Of a DNA stretch of 10,320 nt, positions 1-5,678 are shown one piece after another. How positions within the stretch are numbered: position 1 is the first letter of the stretch; the number at the start of each line of letters is the position of its first letter. The position numbers and the translations under genes are program-made. Source of the DNA: CAYMAX01 sp964388595. Lineage in GTDB: Bacteria > Bacteroidota > Bacteroidia > Bacteroidales > UBA932. Under the pieces are notes generated by a model. The model was given only the letters and a program-made list of their open reading frames with translations, ran no database searches and was not told the DNA's origin. The stretch covers positions 1 to 10,320 of the forward strand of contig CAYMAX010000049.1 of assembly GCA_964388595.1 (NCBI GenBank), given 5' to 3'.

Positions 1-289
1 CCTCTATGGCAGGAGCAGACTCGGCAAGTATCATCTGAATCCTATTGGACATGTCGCCATACAATAGAAAATTGGAAGAGAAAAGGGTCACTTTGCCCGA
101 TTTGACAAGATTCTGAAATTCAAAGAGGGGTTGTCCCATCCTGATACCGAGCTTCTTTGCCTCATTAGAACGAGAGATGGCGCACCCATCGTTGTTAGAG
201 AGCACGACCACAGGCTTATTTGCGAGGTCCGGCCTGAACACCCGTTCACAGCTTACGAAGAAATTGTTGCAATCGGCAAGTGCGTACAT
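1..289 (-). CDS. umuC: UmuC-like Y-family DNA polymerase, N-terminal part (runs off window)
   Basis: Catalytic subunit of an error-prone translesion polymerase (polymerase V type), which copies past damaged template bases. About 96 residues are visible, starting at MYALADCNNFFVSCERVF. This is the conserved Y-family start, with the metal-binding aspartate at D6 and the aromatic pair that acts as steric gate. It is followed by VVLSNNDGCAISRSNEAKK, a near-universal UmuC stretch, and a region ending in LYGDMSNRIQ. The start at 289 is favoured because an in-frame TAG lies a short distance upstream with no other ATG between, and because the Met-x-x-Leu-x-Asp spacing matches the family. It lies 33 bp downstream of umuD on the same strand, so the two are almost certainly one transcript. 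The 3' part lies outside the window, so integrity cannot be judged. Confidence 0.95.
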   Translation of the reverse strand, partial: MYALADCNNFFVSCERVFRPDLANKPVVVLSNNDGCAISRSNEAKKLGIRMGQPLFEFQNLVKSGKVTLFSSNFLLYGDMSNRIQMILAESAPAIE

Positions 290-322
290 AGAATCTGTTT
301 TGCGATTTCGTAATATGATACC

Positions 323-703
323 CTACAATTTTTTGATAAGATATCGCACAACTCCCCAGATGATAAAATTGTTCTCTTGTGTCACTTTGATGGGAGGGTA
401 TTTCTTGTTGGATGGCATAAGCAGGGCATAATCATCGTGAAGGGCCACTCTTTTGACCGTAAATTCTCCGTCAATACAGCACACTGCCACACATCTGTCA
501 TATATCTCCACCGACCTGTCCACCACTAAAAGGTCGCCATCCTCGATGCCGTCTCCCGTCATGCTGTCACCGCTTACACGTGCATAAAACGTGGCTGCAG
601 GGTTGCGAGCGAGTAGTTTTGTGATATCAAGAGTCTCCCTCTGGAAATCTTCGGCAGGAGAGGGGAAGCCGGCTTTGATGGAGGTAATGATAGGCTGATC
701 CAT
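323..703 (-). CDS. umuD: UmuD-like SOS mutagenesis protein (S24 self-cleaving LexA family)
   Basis: Accessory subunit of the translesion polymerase. In the known family it cleaves itself, stimulated by RecA filaments, to give the active UmuD' form. From the Met at 703 the protein is 126 residues. A cleavage site of the LexA/UmuD type is seen at A11-G12 (KAGFPSPAEDF), the nucleophile Ser47 in VSGDSMTGDGI, and the general base Lys84 in EFTVKRV. The distances cleavage-to-Ser (36) and Ser-to-Lys (37) equal those of E. coli UmuD. There is no DNA-binding domain, so this is UmuD and not LexA. A longer reading from 739 would add 12 residues, but a TAnnTTTG promoter box (721-728) lies inside that extension, so I chose 703. 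The gene is divergent from the S9 peptidase gene and upstream of umuC. Confidence 0.93.
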   Translation of the reverse strand: MDQPIITSIKAGFPSPAEDFQRETLDITKLLARNPAATFYARVSGDSMTGDGIEDGDLLVVDRSVEIYDRCVAVCCIDGEFTVKRVALHDDYALLMPSNKKYPPIKVTQENNFIIWGVVRYLIKKL

Positions 704-720
704 AATGATAAAGATTTTCT

Positions 721-728
721 CAAAGTTA
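721..728 (-). promoter_or_regulatory. Probable -7 promoter box of umuDC
   Basis: On the minus strand this reads TAACTTTG, matching the Bacteroidota TAnnTTTG box. It lies 17 bp upstream of the chosen umuD start at 703, so the leader would be very short. No good TTTG -33 element stands at the usual distance; TTTA at 744-747 is the nearest. Confidence 0.5.
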
Positions 729-737
729 GCACTTTTC

Positions 738-753
738 ACTCATTAAAGTGAGT
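738..753. promoter_or_regulatory. Inverted repeat between divergent promoters, candidate operator
   Basis: ACTCA (738-742) and TGAGT (749-753) form a 5-bp inverted repeat with a 6-bp spacer. It sits between the two divergent TAnnTTTG boxes and overlaps the first base of the plus-strand box. The position suits a repressor controlling umuDC, the peptidase gene, or both. The regulator is not in the window, and a 5-bp dyad can arise by chance. Confidence 0.35.
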
Positions 754-760
754 ATCTTTG
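753..760 (+). promoter_or_regulatory. Probable -7 promoter box of the S9 peptidase gene
   Basis: TATCTTTG matches the Bacteroidota TAnnTTTG box exactly. The start codon follows 54 bp later after an AT-rich leader. A weak upstream element, TTTT at 733-736, is present instead of a clear TTTG. Confidence 0.5.
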
Positions 761-814
761 TTAGAGAGTTTTTTATAGAAATCTCATTTTATTTATCAAA
801 ATAACATTTTAAAT

Positions 815-3286
815 ATGAAAAAATATTTTCTTTTAACACTCGCTTTATGCTTGCAGTTCTCTGCCTTGGCGCAGGCCATTAAAGTCGAGACATTCACTTA
901 TGCAGGGCCATATCAGGTACAGGCCCCATTTCAGATAGACAGCTTGGATGTCAACTCTCGTTCATTTGCACCCAAGGACTTGCTCAAAATCCCCATCTCA
1001 TTTGAATTGCTTAAGCAAGGGACATCTTTCTCCGGTGCCATGGTCCCCGGAAGTGAAGATGGCTATGCATTGCATCTGCTGGGATTCACACTCGAAAACA
1101 CCCATTATGCCACTGCCACCATCAATATCGAAGGCAATTGCGAGTACCAATTGTTCGTAGATAATAAACAGCTTGACGGCAGTAAGCTTACTCTCGAGCC
1201 TGCCACCCATTCGTTTGTCATTAAATATCTCTCCTGTGCCGGTGAAAAAGATTCTAAATCTTGCGACAAAGATTCATTGAAGGTGACCATTACCCCAGAC
1301 AAAGAAGGGCTTATTTCTATAAAAGATAGTGATAAGAGATTGTATACTATCAAAGATGTCCTTAATGGCACACACTACGGCGGAGTGGACATCTCCCCCG
1401 ACGGCAAATACCTGATTATCGACTATCGCACCACTCGTGAAGGGGGTAAGGGCAGTCATCAGGCCAGACTTATCGACCTTGCTACCAAACGTACCCTGAA
1501 AGAGAGCAACAGCTCCTTGCAATGGATGCCGCGCTCCAATAAATATTACTTCACCCGCAATGGTGTGAACGGCCTTCAATTAGTTACAGGAGACCCTTCC
1601 ACAGGCATTGAAAGTGTTTTGGCAGACAATCTTCCTGCAGGATATTTTGTTTTCTCTCCCACAGAAGATTTCTTAATCTTTACTCTTACCCAAAATGGCC
1701 CTAAAGAACGTGAAGAAATCTATGAAGTCTTGGAGCCTGAAGATCGTCAGCAGGGATGGCGCGACCGTTCATATTTGGCCAAATACTGCCTTAAAACAGG
1801 TATCCTTCAGCCTATTACCTTCGGACATCACAATGCCTGGGCCACAGATATTTCCAGCGATGGTCAATATGCCTTGGTCACTGTAGGTAAGAGCAGACTT
1901 GCTCAGCGTCCTACATCTGTGGTGTCTCTGTATTTGCTTAATCTCAACACATTGTCAAGTGAACTTTTGGTAGAAGATGACGGCTTTTTCTTCGGAGCCA
2001 TCTTCTCTCCCGATGGCAAACAAGCCTTGTTGACAGGCTCTCCCGAAACATTAAACGGGATAGGAAAAGATGTTCCTGAAGGCAAGATTCCAAGCATGAT
2101 GGATAATCAGCTCTATCTTCTCAACCTGGCCGATAAGGTTATCACACCTATGACCAAGGATTTCGCCCCGAGCATTAAAAACGTCATCTGGAACAGATAC
2201 GACAATCATATCTATTTTACTGCAGAGGACCGCGACCTTTATTCTCTCTTTAAGATGAATCCTGCCAATGGCAAGATAACTCAATTGAAAGCGGAAGAGG
2301 AGTTGGTAGTTGCATTCTCCACAGCCCAAAGTGCCCCCACATTGGCCTATTTCGGACAGAGTTCATCCAATTCTGACCGTCTCTATACCATTAATAACAA
2401 AAATCTCAAAACTTCCTTAATTGAGGACCTTAGCAAAGATCTTCTCAAAGATATCGAGCTCGGGGAGTGCAATTCCTGGAATTTTACAAATTCAAGAGGG
2501 GAAACCATCTACGGAAGGTATTATCTGCCACCTCATTTTGACCCTTCGAAACAATATCCGATGATAGTCAATTATTATGGAGGATGCAGTCCTGTAAGTC
2601 GCAATTTTGAGAGCAGATATCCACATCACGGATATGCTGCATTGGGATATATAGTCTATGTGGTGGAGCCAAGCGGTACTACCGGCTTCGGACAGGAATT
2701 TTCATCACGTCACGTCAATACAGCCGGTGATGGCGTTGCACAGGATATCATTGAGGGGACAAAGCAATTTTGCAAAGAACATTCTTTCGTCAATGCGAAA
2801 AAGATTGGTTGTATCGGAGCTTCATACGGAGGATTTATGACTCAATATCTTCTCACACAGACCGATATTTTCGCAACTGGTATCTCACATGCGGGGATTA
2901 GTGACCATACAAGTTATTGGGGTGAGGGTATTTGGGGATATTCATATAGTGAAGTATCTATGGCAGGCAGTTACCCATGGAGCCGTCATGACCTCTTTAT
3001 CCATCAAAGTCCGCTGTTTAATGTCGAAAAGATTCACACTCCGCTACTTCTGATACACGGAGACAGTGATACTAATGTTCCCGTAGGTGAAAGCATTCAG
3101 ATGTTCACTGCATTGAAATTGCTTGGACGCGAAGTGGCATTTGTGGAAGTGGCAGGAGAAAATCACCACATAGTCGACTACGATAAGCGTATCCTCTGGC
3201 ACAATACCATCATGGCCTGGTTCTCCAAATGGCTTCAGGATGATGATGGCTGGTGGGAAAGCCTCTATAAGACCAAGACATTGTAA
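815..3286 (+). CDS. Exported S9-family serine peptidase (prolyl oligopeptidase / DPP IV-like)
   Basis: Predicted exported peptidase that removes dipeptides or similar units from peptides, probably in the periplasm. The 823-residue product begins with a signal peptide of about 20 residues ending ALAQ. The N-terminal half is consistent with a beta-propeller: it carries repeated blades with WD40/PD40-like motifs such as ISPDGKYLI, ISSDGQYAL and FSPDGKQAL. The C-terminal alpha/beta-hydrolase domain holds an oxyanion-region YYGGCSP, the nucleophile Ser670 in GASYGGFM, the catalytic Asp752 in HGDSDTNVP and a His in GENHH (784 or 785). The length suits S9B/S9C enzymes. The sequence does not settle whether the specificity is DPP IV, prolyl tripeptidyl or acylaminoacyl peptidase. 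It stands alone on this strand, with its own promoter and terminator. Confidence 0.92.
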   Translation: MKKYFLLTLALCLQFSALAQAIKVETFTYAGPYQVQAPFQIDSLDVNSRSFAPKDLLKIPISFELLKQGTSFSGAMVPGSEDGYALHLLGFTLENTHYATATINIEGNCEYQLFVDNKQLDGSKLTLEPATHSFVIKYLSCAGEKDSKSCDKDSLKVTITPDKEGLISIKDSDKRLYTIKDVLNGTHYGGVDISPDGKYLIIDYRTTREGGKGSHQARLIDLATKRTLKESNSSLQWMPRSNKYYFTRNGVNGLQLVTGDPSTGIESVLADNLPAGYFVFSPTEDFLIFTLTQNGPKEREEIYEVLEPEDRQQGWRDRSYLAKYCLKTGILQPITFGHHNAWATDISSDGQYALVTVGKSRLAQRPTSVVSLYLLNLNTLSSELLVEDDGFFFGAIFSPDGKQALLTGSPETLNGIGKDVPEGKIPSMMDNQLYLLNLADKVITPMTKDFAPSIKNVIWNRYDNHIYFTAEDRDLYSLFKMNPANGKITQLKAEEELVVAFSTAQSAPTLAYFGQSSSNSDRLYTINNKNLKTSLIEDLSKDLLKDIELGECNSWNFTNSRGETIYGRYYLPPHFDPSKQYPMIVNYYGGCSPVSRNFESRYPHHGYAALGYIVYVVEPSGTTGFGQEFSSRHVNTAGDGVAQDIIEGTKQFCKEHSFVNAKKIGCIGASYGGFMTQYLLTQTDIFATGISHAGISDHTSYWGEGIWGYSYSEVSMAGSYPWSRHDLFIHQSPLFNVEKIHTPLLLIHGDSDTNVPVGESIQMFTALKLLGREVAFVEVAGENHHIVDYDKRILWHNTIMAWFSKWLQDDDGWWESLYKTKTL

Positions 3287-3296
3287 GTCAATAAAG

Positions 3297-3327
3297 AAAG
3301 GGAGTCTCAAGTGTGGCTCCCTTTTTT
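3297..3327 (+). terminator. Intrinsic terminator of the S9 peptidase gene
   Basis: The perfect 8-bp stem AAAGGGAG / CTCCCTTT (3297-3304 and 3317-3324) with a 12-nt loop merges into a run of six T (3322-3327). It begins 10 bp after the peptidase stop codon. Confidence 0.88.
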
Positions 3328-3358
3328 GTGAGGTAGTAAGGCCTGCTCGGTATGCCGC

Positions 3359-3388
3359 CAGGTGCAAATGACCCCCTATTTGCACCTG
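3359..3388. repeat. Perfect 11-bp inverted repeat (hairpin)
   Basis: CAGGTGCAAAT (3359-3369) and ATTTGCACCTG (3378-3388) are perfect reverse complements around the 8-base loop GACCCCCT. No T-run follows on either strand, so it does not look like an ordinary terminator. Confidence 0.8.
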
Positions 3389-3413
3389 AGTGTTGGCTTA
3401 TCGCTAATCGGTC

Positions 3414-3483
3414 GCCCACGGCAATTGATTCTTCGAGGCTCGACTCTTCGCTCGCCAGTCTCAGAATCCAATTGCCGATGGGC
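3414..3483. repeat. Long near-perfect inverted repeat, 19 bp per arm with two single-base bulges
   Basis: The left arm (3414-3432, starting GCCCACGGCAATTG) pairs with the right arm (3463-3483, ending CAATTGCCGATGGGC). All 19 left-arm bases pair, and the only unpaired bases are C3468 and A3478 on the right. The 30-base loop contains the small palindrome TCGAGgCTCGA at 3433-3443. It is too long and too regular to be dismissed as chance, and no T-run follows it. Confidence 0.8.
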
Positions 3484-3638
3484 ATATAATGACTTGATTG
3501 AGTGAGTGATGTGATAATTATCATAAGAATAGGTTGTGACTATGCTTTCAAAACAATCAAAATAAAAATGGGATTGTGCTCGCACTGCGTGCTGCGCATT
3601 CCCTGACGCCCGCGGCGGGCTATCAGTCAAACACATAC

Positions 3639-3661
3639 GCACCCTAAAGGGTGCTATTTTT
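3639..3661 (+). terminator. Candidate plus-strand intrinsic terminator
   Basis: The stem GCACCC / GGGTGC (3639-3644 and 3649-3654) with loop TAAA is followed by TATTTTT. It points away from the peptidase gene, which already has its own terminator at 3297-3327. It therefore either backs that terminator up or ends an unrecognised transcript from 3328-3638. Confidence 0.5.
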
Positions 3662-3713
3662 ACCCCATATATTCTTATGAAAGCGAGCTTTCAACGAATA
3701 TACAGGGTAAAAA
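3657..3713. repeat. 57-bp imperfect palindrome with T/A runs at its ends
   Basis: Three paired blocks nest symmetrically. TTTTTACCC (3657-3665) pairs with GGGTAAAAA (3705-3713), TATATTC (3668-3674) with GAATATA (3696-3702), and TGAAAGC (3678-3684) with GCTTTCA (3687-3693). Small internal loops (CA/CA and TTA/AC) separate them. The outer T and A runs mean either strand could act as a terminator. It shares its ends with the terminators on both sides. Confidence 0.75.
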
Positions 3714-3738
3714 AATGCCCGACCAATTCTGGTCGGGC
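3709..3738 (-). terminator. Intrinsic terminator of tRNA-Arg (and of the popT operon)
   Basis: On the minus strand the perfect 9-bp stem GCCCGACCA / TGGTCGGGC (3717-3725 and 3730-3738) has a 4-base loop and is followed by A and then seven T. It begins 7 bp past the tRNA CCA end. Confidence 0.92.
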
Positions 3739-3745
3739 GTGTGTT

Positions 3746-3822
3746 TGGTGATTCGGAAGGGATTCGAACCCTTGACCCACAGCTTAGAAGGCTGTTGCTC
3801 TATCCAACTGAGCTACCGAACC
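3746..3822 (-). tRNA. tRNA-Arg, anticodon UCU, with encoded CCA
   Basis: The minus strand folds as a full cloverleaf. The acceptor stem is GGTTCGG / CCGAATC with one G-U pair, the D arm carries GCTCAGTTGGATAGAGC, and the anticodon stem-loop is ACAGC-CTTCTAA-GCTGT, which places TCT at the anticodon. The T arm carries GGGTTCGAATCCC, followed by discriminator A and an encoded CCA. The length is 77 nt including CCA. It reads the AGA/AGG arginine codons. It starts 28 bp after the popT stop codon and is followed by a strong terminator, so it may be made from its own promoter, by processing of popT read-through, or both. Confidence 0.97.
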
Positions 3823-3838
3823 TATTTTATTGGAGGTG

Positions 3839-3846
3839 CAAATATA
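3839..3846 (-). promoter_or_regulatory. Candidate -7 promoter box for tRNA-Arg
   Basis: On the minus strand this reads TATATTTG, an exact TAnnTTTG match. It is 16 bp upstream of the first tRNA base and inside the short popT-tRNA gap. No clear TTTG lies upstream at -33. Confidence 0.5.
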
Positions 3847-3850
3847 GAGA

Positions 3851-4774
3851 TTATTTTGACTTTTTGGAACGATTGGCCATAAATTCAAGAATCAAAACAG
3901 TTACAATACCTATAACAGCGAAAATAATGGATGAAACGATATTGCCATCGGGAGCAATAGGACGTGAAGTCCCATTTTCGAGCATGAGTTGCCAAGGCCA
4001 CACTTTTAAGAGTGATCCAATCATTATGCCTGATAAAAGACAGATGACCTGAGTGTAGAATTTTTTCATCAACCATGAGAGAAGATGGGAGAATGCGATG
4101 ATACCTATCAGAGCACCTATTATAAAGACTATCAAAATGAGGACACTATTCCCAACATTTGCAACAGCATCTCCGGTAATGGCATGAACAATGTTGTCAA
4201 GAGCACTCAGTACATAGAAATATTTGCCCATGATCAGAAGTATAAAACTTCCTGAAATACCGGGAAGTATCATCGCGCAGATGGAAACTGCTCCACAAAC
4301 GAAGATAAACCAAAGACTGTTGGTAGTTTCAGAGGGGGAAATGAGACAAATTGCCACACCTATTGCCACACCTACAATCAAAGAAACGACTTCACCTAAA
4401 CGCCATTTTTTGATCTCTTTGAGGATATAAATAGCTGAGACTATGACCAATCCGAAGAAGAATGCCCATAACTGGTTGGGATATTCTATCATAAAATAGG
4501 TCATGAGTTTGGCAAGTGAGAAAGTGGAAATAATAATACCCAGAACAACACATAATAAGAAAGGGGCATTTATTTTCTTTGAAAATTCCTTTATGTGACC
4601 TGTAAAAAGAAGCTTAAGGGCTTTGAAGTCACAGGCTTTAATGCCGTCTATAAGATCCTGATAGATACCTGTTAGAAAAGCGATTGTGCCTCCGGATACC
4701 CCGGGAATAATATTTGCGGCTCCCATGCCAATACCCTTAATAGTGACAAGGAGGTAGTAAGAAAATTTGCTCAT
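3851..4774 (-). CDS. popT: DUF368 membrane protein, PopT-type undecaprenyl-phosphate transporter
   Basis: Integral membrane protein of 307 residues. Members of DUF368 (PopT) return the lipid carrier undecaprenyl phosphate across the cytoplasmic membrane, so that it can be reused for peptidoglycan and surface polysaccharide synthesis. The two family signatures are visible: GMGAANIIPGVSGGT at 16-30 and the related CAMILPGISGSF at 166-177. They mark an internal duplication of two half-repeats, each with a re-entrant PG(V/I)SG segment. About eight hydrophobic segments are seen, and the tail is basic (NRSKKSK). The start at 4774 puts the first signature at the usual distance from the N-terminus. 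The gene follows a DUF6913-like gene by 23 bp on the same strand, and tRNA-Arg lies 28 bp beyond it. Family assignment is firm; the transport role rests on characterised homologues. Confidence 0.9.
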   Translation of the reverse strand: MSKFSYYLLVTIKGIGMGAANIIPGVSGGTIAFLTGIYQDLIDGIKACDFKALKLLFTGHIKEFSKKINAPFLLCVVLGIIISTFSLAKLMTYFMIEYPNQLWAFFFGLVIVSAIYILKEIKKWRLGEVVSLIVGVAIGVAICLISPSETTNSLWFIFVCGAVSICAMILPGISGSFILLIMGKYFYVLSALDNIVHAITGDAVANVGNSVLILIVFIIGALIGIIAFSHLLSWLMKKFYTQVICLLSGIMIGSLLKVWPWQLMLENGTSRPIAPDGNIVSSIIFAVIGIVTVLILEFMANRSKKSK

Positions 4775-4797
4775 TGAAGATAAGTTATTACTGTAAA

Positions 4798-5343
4798 TTA
4801 TTGAATTGTCGAAAGATATTTTAAAATATGGACTATAAGCTCTGAAGTGCCGGGAATAGGAACACCATCCGCGGGTGCGAACAAAAGATCATACATGGAT
4901 GGATGTGACATGTCAATGCCTATTTTGAGCGAAGCAACAGAACTATGGAGTATATACTCCAGTGGAAACAATCTGCGTCCTGATGATAAGTCAAGCAGGA
5001 TGTCAAAAGGCTCCTTTATAAATCCTGAGATAAGATCTGCATCAGGAGATCCGTACCAATTAAGATTATCAGGATAAAGATTGATCTGATAGGGATTGGA
5101 CACAGTAGAGACATCTCTTTGTGACTCATCCCTAAGGTCAACACATATCCCACGATAGGTGATCTTACGAGATATCATAGCATCTCTCAGAACTCCAATA
5201 GCTTCTTTCATCCCATTTTGTGAGGCATCGTAGAGATATCCAAAAGTATGAACCTGAGAAAGGTGCGAGTATTTAACTACTCTATGAGGAGGAGCTTGTT
5301 TGAGAATCTGCCTATGGATAATCGATAGAAAAATGTTATTCAT
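4798..5343 (-). CDS. DUF6913-like conserved Bacteroidota protein of unknown function
   Basis: A 181-residue soluble protein with no signal peptide or membrane segment, so probably cytoplasmic. It resembles the Bacteroidota family that I recall as DUF6913, whose function is unknown. Visible features are a basic N-terminus, an HTFGYLYDA stretch near residues 32-40, an IKEPFDILLDLSS segment and a short region ending SLKIGIDM. The last two resemble the conserved aspartate-containing strand and the SxAxxKxG-type motif of the family. The C-terminus (ELIVHILKYLS) is helical. The start at 5343 is the first Met of the frame, with GGAG just upstream, although the spacing is tight. It is 24 bp after a small membrane-protein gene and 23 bp before popT, which suggests a three-gene operon. 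The DUF number is from memory; the gene itself is sound. Confidence 0.75.
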   Translation of the reverse strand: MNNIFLSIIHRQILKQAPPHRVVKYSHLSQVHTFGYLYDASQNGMKEAIGVLRDAMISRKITYRGICVDLRDESQRDVSTVSNPYQINLYPDNLNWYGSPDADLISGFIKEPFDILLDLSSGRRLFPLEYILHSSVASLKIGIDMSHPSMYDLLFAPADGVPIPGTSELIVHILKYLSTIQ

Positions 5344-5367
5344 CGCTCCAAAGGTAATGATTTTTTC

Positions 5368-5511
5368 TTATCGGCTATTCCATCCGCTCATAAATGCATC
5401 GGAGAATGTATCCCATTGCAAAATAACGAAGAATACAAGAGCAATAATAATGGCAACTGTAGTCCAAAGGACGATTTTCTTGACCGGTAGAGGCTTTTCA
5501 GAGTGTTTCAT
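5368..5511 (-). CDS. 47-residue single-pass membrane protein, unknown function
   Basis: A short gene with product MKHSEKPLPVKKIVLWTTVA followed by IIIALVFFVIL and a tail QWDTFSDAFMSGWNSR. The layout is a short basic N-terminus, one membrane helix of about 20 residues (roughly 13-32) and a polar, aromatic C-terminus. It could be a small inner-membrane protein with the tail outside. It is preceded by a TAnnTTTG box at 5537-5544 and followed after 24 bp by the DUF6913-like gene, so it looks like the first gene of that operon. Clean start, stop, hydrophobic profile and context support it as real, but I recognise no family. Confidence 0.72.
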   Translation of the reverse strand: MKHSEKPLPVKKIVLWTTVAIIIALVFFVILQWDTFSDAFMSGWNSR

Positions 5512-5536
5512 GATATTAGATTAAATGTTTATGGGG

Positions 5537-5544
5537 CAAATCTA
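5537..5544 (-). promoter_or_regulatory. Candidate promoter box of the small-protein/DUF6913/popT operon
   Basis: On the minus strand this reads TAGATTTG, an exact TAnnTTTG match. It is 25 bp upstream of the start codon at 5511, a spacing similar to the other units here. No clear TTTG -33 element is seen. Confidence 0.5.
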
Positions 5545-5623
5545 AACTCTATATTTGTCTTTATTGGAAATATATAAAAACGCCTTAAGAAATATCCGTT
5601 TGTGTGATTCTATCAAAAAATAT

Positions 5624-5659
5624 AAAAAAATTACCTGCACAGAATTCTGCGCAGGTAAT
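5624..5659 (-). terminator. Intrinsic terminator of the four-gene envelope cluster
   Basis: On the minus strand a 15-bp-per-arm palindrome (5630-5659, centred on CAGAATTCTG, arms ATTACCTGC / GCAGGTAAT) has only one mismatched position. It is followed by a run of seven T (5624-5630 on the complement). It begins 20 bp after the stop codon of the last gene. Confidence 0.92.
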
Positions 5660-5678
5660 CAAAACTGATGAAAACAAC

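Larger units (their letters stand above)
3328..3638. other. Intergenic region without a convincing gene, rich in inverted repeats
   Basis: No reading frame here has a start, a composition or a motif that I would defend as a gene. The region changes sharply in composition: a hairpin-rich 5' part (3359-3483), an AT-rich middle (3484-3575) containing the palindrome TGATAATTATCA at 3512-3523, and a GC-rich 3' part (3576-3630) with GCCCGC-G-GCGGGC at 3608-3620. The individual hairpins are listed separately. It might be a structured RNA, a small repeat element or decayed sequence. Confidence 0.5.

Noticed and set aside
704..739. Longer umuD reading that starts at 739
   Set aside because: It would place the TAnnTTTG promoter box inside the coding region, and the added residues do not match the family's N-terminus.
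3288..3642. Minus-strand reading frames of 78 and 88 residues in the hairpin-rich region
   Set aside because: They overlap each other and the inverted repeats, have no recognisable motif and no clear start signal, and read like random translation of structured DNA.
3359..3713. CRISPR array in the repeat-rich region
   Set aside because: The repeats are inverted and of different sequence; there are no regularly spaced direct repeats and no cas genes.
3741..4052. Plus-strand reading frame over the tRNA, with a product beginning like MFGDSEGIRTLDPQLRR
   Set aside because: This is the well-known false protein produced by translating the antisense of a tRNA gene. It also runs into popT in the opposite direction.
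5550..5557. Plus-strand TATATTTG match to the promoter box
   Set aside because: No plus-strand gene lies downstream for several kilobases, so it is taken as a chance match in AT-rich DNA.
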